Source: Prevotella sp. (lineage in GTDB: Bacteria; Bacteroidota; Bacteroidia; Bacteroidales; Bacteroidaceae). From it: a DNA stretch of 47,599 bases. Positions 41,882 through 47,599 of the stretch are shown piece by piece; the stretch's first letter is position 1, and each line of letters opens with the position of its first letter. The notes beneath the pieces are model-generated. The model had not been told where the DNA came from. It made no database searches and worked only from the letters and a program-made list of their open reading frames with translations. The stretch lies in NCBI GenBank assembly GCA_016291085.1, contig JAEEVW010000029.1, positions 1 to 47,599 of the forward strand. Reading direction: 5' to 3'. The translations under genes were made by a program, and so were the position numbers.

Positions 41882-42985
41882 TTATGATTGGTCTTTCATC
41901 CAGGCAGTGACGGTCTGGCCGTTGAACTGCTTGAAAGCAACGGCGAAGGTGCTGTAGCTGCGGAAACCGCTCTGCTGAGCCAGTTCCGTGGCGGTAGCGG
42001 GACGCAACGAGGTGATGCTGTTGCGGTAGAGTCGCATGAAATGCTTGATGCGCAGGCTGTTGATATACGAGTTATAGGTGATGTTCTGCTGGGCGAAATA
42101 CTGGCTGAGGTAGGTACGGTTGGTGCCGATGGCTGTAGCGAGTTGTTGCAGGGTAAGATCGTGCTGCAGATAGAGCTGGGTGGCCTCGCAATGCTGTTCC
42201 AACAATGATCCGATATTCAAAGGAATGCCCACGGAGGTGTTGTCCGCGTCATCATCTTCAAGTGCATCGTCTGGTGTTACTGTATCCTTGGCATCGAGTT
42301 GCTGTAGCGTCTCGACGCGCCAGAGCAGGAAGGCGATGATGACGAGTGTGATGAGCTGCGACAGAAACTCCCTGGACATGTTACCCGGATTCGTGGAGTA
42401 TGCCTGATAGAATATCATGAGAACGATGGCAAACAGCAGACTCTGCCACACCTCCTTGTGATCCAGGTCAGCATAGTTGTCTTTCAGCCAACGGCTGTAT
42501 TGTATGAGCGCATAGATATAATAGGAGACAAAGAGGACGATGATAGCCACTTGACAGTTGTGCATCAGGTCCAGACCAAGTTCGTTGTGATTGGCTATCC
42601 CTAAGGCAGCTCCCCCTATGATAATCACTTGAGACAATACCCAGGGCCAGATGCGGCGCTGGCGGTCTTGCAACATACGCAGCAGCAATGCCATCACCAG
42701 TGGCACCAACGTGATGTGGTCGAGCATGATGCAGACGATGTTGCGGATCAGGCGGTCGTCAGCGAGCCAATAGACACCAATCATATACCACCACGCATGA
42801 CTCATCGCTGCCATGATGAAGAAGGCTGCCGTCCATCGGCGCAGTGCCCTCGGGGGGGTGACATCAGGCGCAATGGCGTTGCTACGTCTCAGCCATAGAT
42901 AGATACCTGCCGCGATGGCAAACATGACAACGCCGCCATAGAGCATAAGGAATAGGAAATCGTGGAGACTCTGGGGTGCGTACAT
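41882..42985 (-). CDS. Membrane-integrated AraC-type transcription regulator
   Basis: This 367-residue protein has about six transmembrane helices in residues 10-225 (for example LYGGVVMFAIAAGIYLWL and AIIVLFVSYYIYALI). A short acidic linker (DDALEDDDADN) and an AraC/XylS helix-turn-helix domain follow (LQQLATAIGTNRTYLSQYFAQQ, then ELAQQSGFRSYSTFAVAFKQF). The ligand sensed by the membrane part is unknown. A heptad tract abuts its start codon directly. It probably controls nearby genes; the paired repeats at 41790-41827 are a candidate site. Confidence 0.88.
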   Translation of the reverse strand: MYAPQSLHDFLFLMLYGGVVMFAIAAGIYLWLRRSNAIAPDVTPPRALRRWTAAFFIMAAMSHAWWYMIGVYWLADDRLIRNIVCIMLDHITLVPLVMALLLRMLQDRQRRIWPWVLSQVIIIGGAALGIANHNELGLDLMHNCQVAIIVLFVSYYIYALIQYSRWLKDNYADLDHKEVWQSLLFAIVLMIFYQAYSTNPGNMSREFLSQLITLVIIAFLLWRVETLQQLDAKDTVTPDDALEDDDADNTSVGIPLNIGSLLEQHCEATQLYLQHDLTLQQLATAIGTNRTYLSQYFAQQNITYNSYINSLRIKHFMRLYRNSITSLRPATATELAQQSGFRSYSTFAVAFKQFNGQTVTAWMKDQS

Positions 42986-43013
42986 TGATGAAGTGATAAG
43001 TGATGAGTGATAA
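42986..43013 (-). repeat. Heptad tract abutting the membrane AraC-type gene start
   Basis: The plus-strand units TTGATGA (with CAT of the start overlapping its left edge), AGTGATA-type and GTGATAA repeats belong to the same family as 32076-32124. Read on the minus strand, TTATCAC units run directly into ATG 42985. Confidence 0.82.
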
Positions 43014-43026
43014 GTTGGCTATCGCG

Positions 43027-43383
43027 TTAAATTTCGTCGTCGTCAGTGGTGACGAGGGTGGCACGGTATTCAGCGGGGGTGACGCCATAGCAGCGCTTGA
43101 ACTGCAGACGCAGGTTGGGGGCGGTGAAGCCCACCTCGCGGGCTATGTCGGCGATGGTCATCTCGGGATGGTTGGTTAGCAGGTCGTAGGCCACCTCCAT
43201 GCGGATGGAATTGATGTACTGGGGAAAGGACATACCGTCGGCAAAGGCATTGAGTTGGTCGTTCAAATGATGACGGCCTATACCAAAAAGCTTCATGATG
43301 TCCTCGCGCATCAAGTTGACTTGTGCGTAGAGGTGGTCCTTGCGGATGATGGTGTCGATGGTCTTAAACAGTTCTTGGTCCAT
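43027..43383 (-). CDS. Stand-alone AraC-type DNA-binding protein
   Basis: This 118-residue protein consists of little more than an AraC/XylS domain: LMREDIMKLFGIGRHHLNDQLNA (first helix-turn-helix), FPQYINSIRMEVAYDLL, and IADIAREVGFTAPNLRLQFKRCYGVTPAEYR (second). It is strikingly like the C-terminal domain of the lipoprotein regulator at 43560-45338, so it is probably a truncated paralogue without a sensor. The start at 43383 is preferred because a -7 element is at 43414-43407. It could act alone or compete with the full-length regulator for sites. Confidence 0.85.
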   Translation of the reverse strand: MDQELFKTIDTIIRKDHLYAQVNLMREDIMKLFGIGRHHLNDQLNAFADGMSFPQYINSIRMEVAYDLLTNHPEMTIADIAREVGFTAPNLRLQFKRCYGVTPAEYRATLVTTDDDEI

Positions 43384-43406
43384 TGCAAGTTTTTGATTTT
43401 CGTTTG

Positions 43407-43414
43407 CAAAATTA
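43407..43414 (-). promoter_or_regulatory. Minus-strand -7 element for the stand-alone AraC-type gene
   Basis: TAATTTTG (read 43414 to 43407) lies 23 nt before ATG 43383. No good -33 TTG is at the usual distance, so this promoter may need an activator. Confidence 0.55.
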
Positions 43415-43445
43415 AGAAAAAACTGAATGATTCGGAAGAAAACAT

Positions 43446-43481
43446 ATGCACGCATTTGGTACATGAACCAAATGCGTGCAT
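43446..43481 (+). repeat. Palindrome GCATTTGG-N8-CCAAATGC, copy 3
   Basis: ATGCACGCATTTGG (43446-43459) and CCAAATGCGTGCAT (43468-43481) make a perfect 14-bp stem with an 8-nt loop, upstream of the -7 element at 43407-43414. Confidence 0.92.
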
Positions 43482-43495
43482 CGAAGGCGGTAGTT

Positions 43496-43512
43496 TTTGT
43501 ATTTTCTGAGAG
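43496..43512 (+). promoter_or_regulatory. Copy of the TTTGTA(A/T)(A/T)TTCTGAGAG site
   Basis: TTTGTATTTTCTGAGAG matches 41811-41827 at 15 of 17 positions. It lies between two AraC-type genes and close to another copy of the palindrome, as at the first locus. Confidence 0.45.
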
Positions 43513-43559
43513 TGTTTTGAAAAATCTGAATGTCTTTGAAGTGATGAAATGGTTGTTTT

Positions 43560-45338
43560 TTATTGATTTTGACGATATTCTGCAGGCGTCATGCCGTATT
43601 TGCGCTTGAACTGTTCGCGCAGGTTGGCAGGCGAGAAACCCACAGCGGTGGCAATGGCGGAAATAGTCTTGGCGGGGTCTTCGCGAAGCAGGCGGAGTGC
43701 CACTTCCAAACGAATATTGTTAACATATTGTGGGAAGGAGAGTCCACTAGCGTTTTCAGCCAACAGATCGTTCAGCGTGTGACGGCTGATGTCGAAACGG
43801 TCGCAGATGTCCTGACGCTGCAAGTTGACATTCTTATATAGTTGCTCGCTGCGGATAGCTGCGTCGATGTCATTGAATATTGAAGATTGAACAGTGATAG
43901 GGCCACCATCGTCGGACTCGTCTTCGCCTTGCTCCTCAAGTTCTTCTTCCTCTGGCTCAGGTTCTATAGGCATGCCGTTGATCATGCGTACCAGTGCTCG
44001 GTTCTTCTCGGTGACGATGCGCTTCTGACGGAAGAAATAAACGGCAAAGGCAATGGCCAATAGTGCGACGACGGTCACTGCGAGGCTGATGATATGTGAA
44101 CGTTCGGCCTCGGCCTGTTTCTCCTGAATCTCGAGTTGCTGCTCCTGAGCGTGGTAGCGGGCGGCATAGTCGTGGGCCTTGCCTTTAATGAGGCTGTCGC
44201 TGAGCACTTTCGAGAGGTCAGCGTTGCGAGTCTGGTAATAGTAAGCTTCCGCGTAATGTTTCTTTTCACGGGCTGCGATGGCACGGGAACGGAGGATGAT
44301 GGCATAGTCCTCATTGAGTGTGTCGGCAGCCATGCGACGCTCTACTTCGTCGTAGGTGGCCAGAGCTTCGTCGTACATGCCCAGTGCCATCTGCGTAGGG
44401 GCAATAAAGCGTCTGGCCGCAAAGGTCTTACCGTAGCCGCTCTGGTCAAAAAGCGCAAGATACTCGCGTGCTTTCTGGTAGTTACTCCCCTCTCCCCTTG
44501 GAGAGGGGTCGGGGGTGAGGCTGTGACTATATGCTGTAGCCATAAAACCCCAGGCCTGTGCGCGGCTGAAGTCCAGATAGCGGTCTCGGTCACTGGGATT
44601 ATCGCTCCACGAGAGACGGTAGCTGTCCTCGGCATAATCTTTGGCATGCTGCTCGTAGTGGTCGAGGCGATCGAGGATGCGCTGCCCCAGGGTAATGATT
44701 TCGTTATAGCGGTGTAGCTCGTTGAGGGCGTTGATCTTACGTTTGCAGGCAACGACAAAGGCATCCATGCGGTCGATGCTGCCGGGAGCGTCGAGGTGGC
44801 TGATGGCATCGTCGAGCTTGGCAAGGCCTTCGTTCTCTTGTCCCAAATGCGTCATCACCAGACCAATGTCGGCCTCAGTACGCCAGCGTTCAGTCTCTTC
44901 GCCTTGCTGCTGACAGAGTTCGGCCTTCTGTGTAGCCCAATACATATATTGCTCATAGTCGGGCTTGGCACGGGCGGTAGTTATAAGCATATCGAGGATA
45001 TTCTCCTGCTCCGTAGGATCGTTACGCACGGAGTCGTGGGTTAGCAGTGACTTGCAAATCAGGATGGCAGAGTCCTGACGTTGCTCCACAAGTGACTTGC
45101 TATAGATTCTGGCACGGATGCACTGCCCGCGGTATTCACTCATGTTACCCAGCAACAACGCTGAGTCGAGCAAGGTCAAAGCCCGCTCAGGATTGGTGGC
45201 ATAAGTGACCAGTATGGTGTCCTGCTGATAGGGCGTATCTCCCAAATGGGGGATATGCCTGACGGAATGATTGTCTCCGCAGGCAGCAAAGATTAGTGCG
45301 GATACAACTATGAAAATAAGGTGTGCAACTTGTCTCAT
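43560..45338 (-). CDS. Lipoprotein-anchored TPR sensor regulator with C-terminal AraC domain
   Basis: This 592-residue protein starts MRQVAHLIFIVVSALIFAAC, a lipobox-type signal, so the N-terminal sensor is extracytoplasmic. Helical TPR-like repeats occupy about residues 40-410. One transmembrane helix follows (IISLAVTVVALLAIAFAVYFF, about 425-445), then an acidic linker (EPEPEEEELEEQ) and an AraC-type DNA-binding domain (QDICDRFDISRHTLNDLL, FSPANLREQFKRKYGMTPAEYR). This layout is common in Bacteroidota regulators that sense envelope or nutrient signals. Residues about 274-286 (LTPDPSPRGEGSN) come from an inserted GC-rich palindrome. The upstream ATG at 45398 would overlap the promoter. Confidence 0.88.
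   Translation of the reverse strand: MRQVAHLIFIVVSALIFAACGDNHSVRHIPHLGDTPYQQDTILVTYATNPERALTLLDSALLLGNMSEYRGQCIRARIYSKSLVEQRQDSAILICKSLLTHDSVRNDPTEQENILDMLITTARAKPDYEQYMYWATQKAELCQQQGEETERWRTEADIGLVMTHLGQENEGLAKLDDAISHLDAPGSIDRMDAFVVACKRKINALNELHRYNEIITLGQRILDRLDHYEQHAKDYAEDSYRLSWSDNPSDRDRYLDFSRAQAWGFMATAYSHSLTPDPSPRGEGSNYQKAREYLALFDQSGYGKTFAARRFIAPTQMALGMYDEALATYDEVERRMAADTLNEDYAIILRSRAIAAREKKHYAEAYYYQTRNADLSKVLSDSLIKGKAHDYAARYHAQEQQLEIQEKQAEAERSHIISLAVTVVALLAIAFAVYFFRQKRIVTEKNRALVRMINGMPIEPEPEEEELEEQGEDESDDGGPITVQSSIFNDIDAAIRSEQLYKNVNLQRQDICDRFDISRHTLNDLLAENASGLSFPQYVNNIRLEVALRLLREDPAKTISAIATAVGFSPANLREQFKRKYGMTPAEYRQNQ
44483..44523 (-). repeat. GC-rich palindrome inserted in frame in the TPR regulator gene
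   Basis: CCCCTCTCC (44487-44495) and GGAGAGGGG (44500-44508) pair around CCTT. On the coding strand the stretch reads as LTPDPSPRGEG, a peptide that recurs in unrelated bacterial proteins because it is encoded by such palindromes. Confidence 0.88.
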
Positions 45339-45366
45339 AATAACTTTGACATAAATAAAACGACTA

Positions 45367-45397
45367 CAAAGATAAGTGTTTTTTCTCACTCTTTCCA
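45367..45397 (-). promoter_or_regulatory. Promoter of the TPR-AraC regulator gene
   Basis: TATCTTTG (read 45374 to 45367) matches the -7 element. The -33 region near 45397 is weak (ATG/TGG). The start codon at 45338 follows about 28 nt later. Confidence 0.6.
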
Positions 45398-45413
45398 TTT
45401 TTTAACTTTTATT

Positions 45414-45446
45414 TTGCAATTTGTTTGGCTTTTTTCCTTAACTTTG
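45414..45446 (+). promoter_or_regulatory. Promoter of the ECF sigma factor gene
   Basis: TTG (45414-45416) and TAACTTTG (45439-45446) have a 22-base spacer, back to back with the regulator promoter on the other strand. A housekeeping-type promoter suggests the sigma gene is not solely self-activated. Confidence 0.7.
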
Positions 45447-45486
45447 CACCCGAAAACAAACTACTATCGATTTAGACTAAACTACT

Positions 45487-46044
45487 ATGGTGCCAAGTAA
45501 GTTAAGGATTCGCACCCAAGAATTGGTGGCACAATTCTGCTCCGGTGATGATCAGGCGTACGCTGAGTTGTACGATATGTACATTCAGATGCTTTACAAT
45601 TATGGTCTGAAAATGACCTGCAATCAGGAACTCTTAAAGGACTGTATTCATGACGTTTTTGTGAAGGTGTACATGAAGCGTAATGACAAGAACGCCATCA
45701 ACAATTTGTGTTCTTATCTGCTCATCTCGCTGAAAAACAGGTTGTTGGATGAGTTTCGCCGTCAGACGTTCACGACGCCTAACGAGGTGGAGGAATACGA
45801 ATATCGTCGTGCTGCGGAAGATGTGGAAAAGGATTATCTTTGTCAGGAACGCAGCATACTGCAGTCAGAGCAGGTGGCTCATCTGATGCAAAACCTGACC
45901 CGTCGCCAGCGTCAGGCTATTACCTTATATTATTTAGAGGAGCGCAAGTACGACGAGATCTGCAAGATTATGCAGATGAACTATCATTCCGTGCGTAACC
46001 TGATGCATCGGGGAATGTTGAAACTGCGCGAGGCGGCGATGTGA
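45487..46044 (+). CDS. ECF-type RNA polymerase sigma factor
   Basis: This 185-residue sigma-70 family protein has region 2 (DDQAYAELYDMYIQMLYNYGLKM... CIHDVFVKVYMKRN) and region 4 (LTRRQRQAITLYYLEERKYDEICKIMQMNYHSVRNLMHRGMLKLRE). It belongs to the group that in Bacteroidota is usually paired with FecR-type anti-sigma factors and SusCD systems. Here it is followed 62 nt later by a short anti-sigma-like protein and no SusCD genes. Confidence 0.93.
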   Translation: MVPSKLRIRTQELVAQFCSGDDQAYAELYDMYIQMLYNYGLKMTCNQELLKDCIHDVFVKVYMKRNDKNAINNLCSYLLISLKNRLLDEFRRQTFTTPNEVEEYEYRRAAEDVEKDYLCQERSILQSEQVAHLMQNLTRRQRQAITLYYLEERKYDEICKIMQMNYHSVRNLMHRGMLKLREAAM

Positions 46045-46106
46045 TATTTTCTGTTTGTTTCTGATTACAAAGTTCGAAGTGTATCGTCTTTATAACAACT
46101 AAAACG

Positions 46107-46367
46107 ATGCACGTGAAAAGAGATATTTATACCAAGGTGGAGCAATTCCTGCGTGACGATGATTTCATTCGTTACGTGATGGATTGTTCGCCAGAAGATG
46201 ACTCTTATTGGGCTTCTTATTTGTCAGCAGCCCCTCACGTCCGTTCTGCCTATCTGAAGGCTTATGATATTCTCGTGCATCTTGACGATTGTCAGCTGTT
46301 GACTCCTGAGCAGGCAGAAGCACTCAAGAAGCGCGTCTTCAACACGCTTCGTACCAAGGTTAACTGA
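46107..46367 (+). CDS. Short protein resembling the N-terminal domain of FecR-type anti-sigma factors
   Basis: This 86-residue, probably helical soluble protein (MHVKRDIYTKVEQFLRDDDFIRYVMDC, SYWASYLSAAPHVRSAYLKAYDIL) has no membrane segment. The pattern 'xxFxxWxxxxxx...hxxAYxxAxxIL' recalls the cytoplasmic sigma-binding domain of FecR-like anti-sigma factors. It lacks the transmembrane helix and the periplasmic FecR domain. It follows the ECF sigma gene in the same direction, which supports a regulator of that sigma factor. Homology is judged by eye only, and a plain hypothetical protein is possible. Confidence 0.6.
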   Translation: MHVKRDIYTKVEQFLRDDDFIRYVMDCSPEDDSYWASYLSAAPHVRSAYLKAYDILVHLDDCQLLTPEQAEALKKRVFNTLRTKVN

Positions 46368-46371
46368 CACG

Positions 46372-47013
46372 TTATTCTCCAAAGTCAAGGCTTAGTTGTC
46401 CGTCGCCCAGCATATTGAAGGTTTTCCGATGGTAGGGCGTGATGCCGTATTGACGGATGGCATCACGGTGTTTCTTGGTGGGGTAGCCTTTGTTTGACAG
46501 CCAGTCGTACTGGGGAAACTCTTCTGCCAAACGATTCATATAGTCGTCACGATAGGTCTTGGCCAATATCGAGGCTGCAGCTATCGAGAGATACTTCCCG
46601 TCACCCTTCACAATCGTCGTGTGGGGTAATTTCTCACCTCTCACCTCTGACCCCTCACCTCTTTCATAATACGGCTTAAACCGATTGCCGTCCACGATAA
46701 TCGCCTCCGGACGCACCTTCAAATGATCCAGCGCCCTGTGCATAGCCAGAATCGACGCGTTGAGGATGTTGATTTTGTCAATCTCCTCAGGTGTTACTAT
46801 GCCCACGGCCCACGCCACCGCGTCTCGTTCAATGACTTCTCGCAACTCATAGCGACGTTTCTCCGTCAGCTGCTTCGAATCGTTCAGCAACTCGTTCTGA
46901 TACCCCTCAGGCAATATCACCGCAGCAGCATACACGCTCCCAGCCAGACATCCTCGACCGGCCTCGTCGCATCCTGCCTCAATCTTCCCTTTATAATAAC
47001 AGCTTTCTAACAT
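46372..47013 (-). CDS. rnhB: Ribonuclease HII
   Basis: This 213-residue enzyme cleaves RNA in RNA-DNA hybrids and at single ribonucleotides in DNA. The active-site motif CDEAGRG supplies Asp16 and Glu17; later acidic residues lie in IIVDGN and the [12 protein letters not shown] block. The C-terminus ends [12 protein letters not shown]. Residues about 118-127 ([10 protein letters not shown]) are encoded by an AGGTGAG heptad array (46633-46660), inserted between YYE and KLPHTTI, almost the same as the array in sufD. The fold tolerates the insert because it falls in a loop. Confidence 0.95.
   Translation of the reverse strand: MLESCYYKGKIEAGCDEAGRGCLAGSVYAAAVILPEGYQNELLNDSKQLTEKRRYELREVIERDAVAWAVGIVTPEEIDKINILNASILAMHRALDHLKVRPEAIIVDGNRFKPYYERGEGSEVRGEKLPHTTIVKGDGKYLSIAAASILAKTYRDDYMNRLAEEFPQYDWLSNKGYPTKKHRDAIRQYGITPYHRKTFNMLGDGQLSLDFGE
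46633..46660 (-). repeat. In-frame heptad array (AGGTGAG type) inside rnhB
   Basis: On the coding strand the units are AGGTGAG, GGGTCAG, AGGTGAG and AGGTGAG, followed by AAATTACCCC. The sufD copy is AGGTGAG, GGACAAG, AGGTAAG, AGGTGAG and then AGAATACCCC, so the two resemble each other even beyond the array. Confidence 0.88.
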
Positions 47014-47075
47014 ACTGCCTACATTTGTTCATGGGTGTACAGGTAGTAAAAATAGTTTCAAATCTTACTTAGACG

Positions 47076-47599
47076 TTATAATAACTGGAGGGCGCGTTGG
47101 AGAACGTCGTTGGTTTCGCCCATGATGGTGAAGTACTCATTCATTTCCCAGAGGTCTCGGGCGATGAGTGCTTTGAGCTGGAGGCGCAGATAGGGCAAGG
47201 TGCGCTGGAGTTCCTCGTCGTCCTTGGGTTTGATGTTCTGTTTCTCAGCTTCTGCCATGATGCCGTCAATGACACTCTGTGGCACTTCGAAACGCTGACG
47301 ATAGTCCGCAAAGGTATTGTAGTCCCGCAGCAACTGTTTGCGGTTTTGATCGACGTAGTGCAGGTTGGCATTGATGACGAGCGATTTGGCAGCCAGTTCC
47401 CGATGGAATCGCGTATATTTGGTTGTGTCGAGGGGTACAAACTCGTCAGGCATGATACCTCCACCGCCATAGACTACACGATGTTCCTTCAGCGTATAGT
47501 ACTTCAGCGAGTCGGCAAAATGGACGCTGTCAGCACTCATCAGCTCACCACTCTTCAGGCGGTGAAGCATATCCTCGGCATAATCCTTCTGCTTGCCCT
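47076..47599 (-). CDS. S41 family peptidase, C-terminal part (cut by window edge)
   Basis: The frame is open to the right edge and enters the window as GKQKDYAEDMLHRLKSGEL. The segment VVYGGGGIMPDEFVPLDT is the conserved 'GGGIxPD' region of Bacteroidota S41 peptidases, also seen in the gene at 230-1900. The helical C-terminus ends at the stop at 47076. The PDZ and catalytic parts lie outside the window. The ATG at 47570 is an internal methionine, not the start. It is the second S41 gene in the window, on the opposite strand. Confidence 0.85.
   Translation of the reverse strand, partial: GKQKDYAEDMLHRLKSGELMSADSVHFADSLKYYTLKEHRVVYGGGGIMPDEFVPLDTTKYTRFHRELAAKSLVINANLHYVDQNRKQLLRDYNTFADYRQRFEVPQSVIDGIMAEAEKQNIKPKDDEELQRTLPYLRLQLKALIARDLWEMNEYFTIMGETNDVLQRALQLL

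Noticed and set aside
43384..43464. Longer N-terminus for the stand-alone AraC-type protein
   Set aside because: The extension would run through a -7 element and into a perfect palindrome; ATG 43383 fits the promoter.

Overview
The window comes from a Bacteroidota chromosome, most likely a gut or rumen Prevotella-type organism. The clues are: promoters of the Bacteroidota form (a -33 TTG about 20 bases before TAnnTTTG) in front of many genes; almost no Shine-Dalgarno sites; plant-polysaccharide degradation genes (GH2, GH106, GH95, PL1, FucP, DUF3826); a BspA-like surface protein; and AraC-type sensor-regulators. The genus is inferred, not proven.

Layout. 1-2 kb: tRNA-Asn (minus) and an S41 protease lipoprotein. 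2-12.3 kb: a collinear run of rimP, nusA, infB, a SpoIIE-type phosphatase and sufB-sufC-sufD. 12.4-22.5 kb: a glycoside-hydrolase operon (GH2, GH106, sialate O-acetylesterase-like esterase, GH2) ending at a clear terminator. 22.7-25.1 kb: a thioredoxin-fold lipoprotein without CxxC, ung, and a DUF3109 protein. 25.1-29.6 kb: a GH95 fucosidase and a FucP-type transporter on the minus strand around a rubrerythrin gene. 29.7-35.6 kb: a PL1 pectate lyase, a DUF3826 protein, a four-helix-bundle (IVP/S23) gene and a large beta-helix/DUF6298 protein. The sugar genes together look like a pectin or rhamnogalacturonan locus, with no SusC/SusD pair in the window.

35.6-39.5 kb is a repeat-rich accessory stretch. 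It holds a BspA-like surface protein and a 54-residue small protein, bracketed by 99-bp direct repeats, and then a toxin-antitoxin-like pair bracketed by a 28-bp duplication of the 3' end of the neighbouring GH3-like gene. 39.5-45.4 kb (minus strand) holds the GH3-like protein, an S66 carboxypeptidase homologue lacking two catalytic residues, and three AraC-type regulators. The window ends with an ECF sigma factor, a short anti-sigma-like protein, rnhB, and the 3' part of a second S41 protease.

The strongest unexplained signal is a set of short-period repeats. Tracts of 7-, 8- or 9-bp units end 0-8 nt before the start codons of seven genes. The same units also lie in frame inside coding genes (sufD, GH2, GH106, the DUF6298 protein, rnhB). 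Two inverted pairs bracket genes: a perfect 41-bp inverted repeat surrounds sufC, and an imperfect inverted heptad pair surrounds the four-helix-bundle gene. A second set has periods of 11 and 22 bp. I suggest a repeat family that spreads between and into genes, with the four-helix-bundle gene as a possible autonomous member. This is inference and needs comparative genomics.
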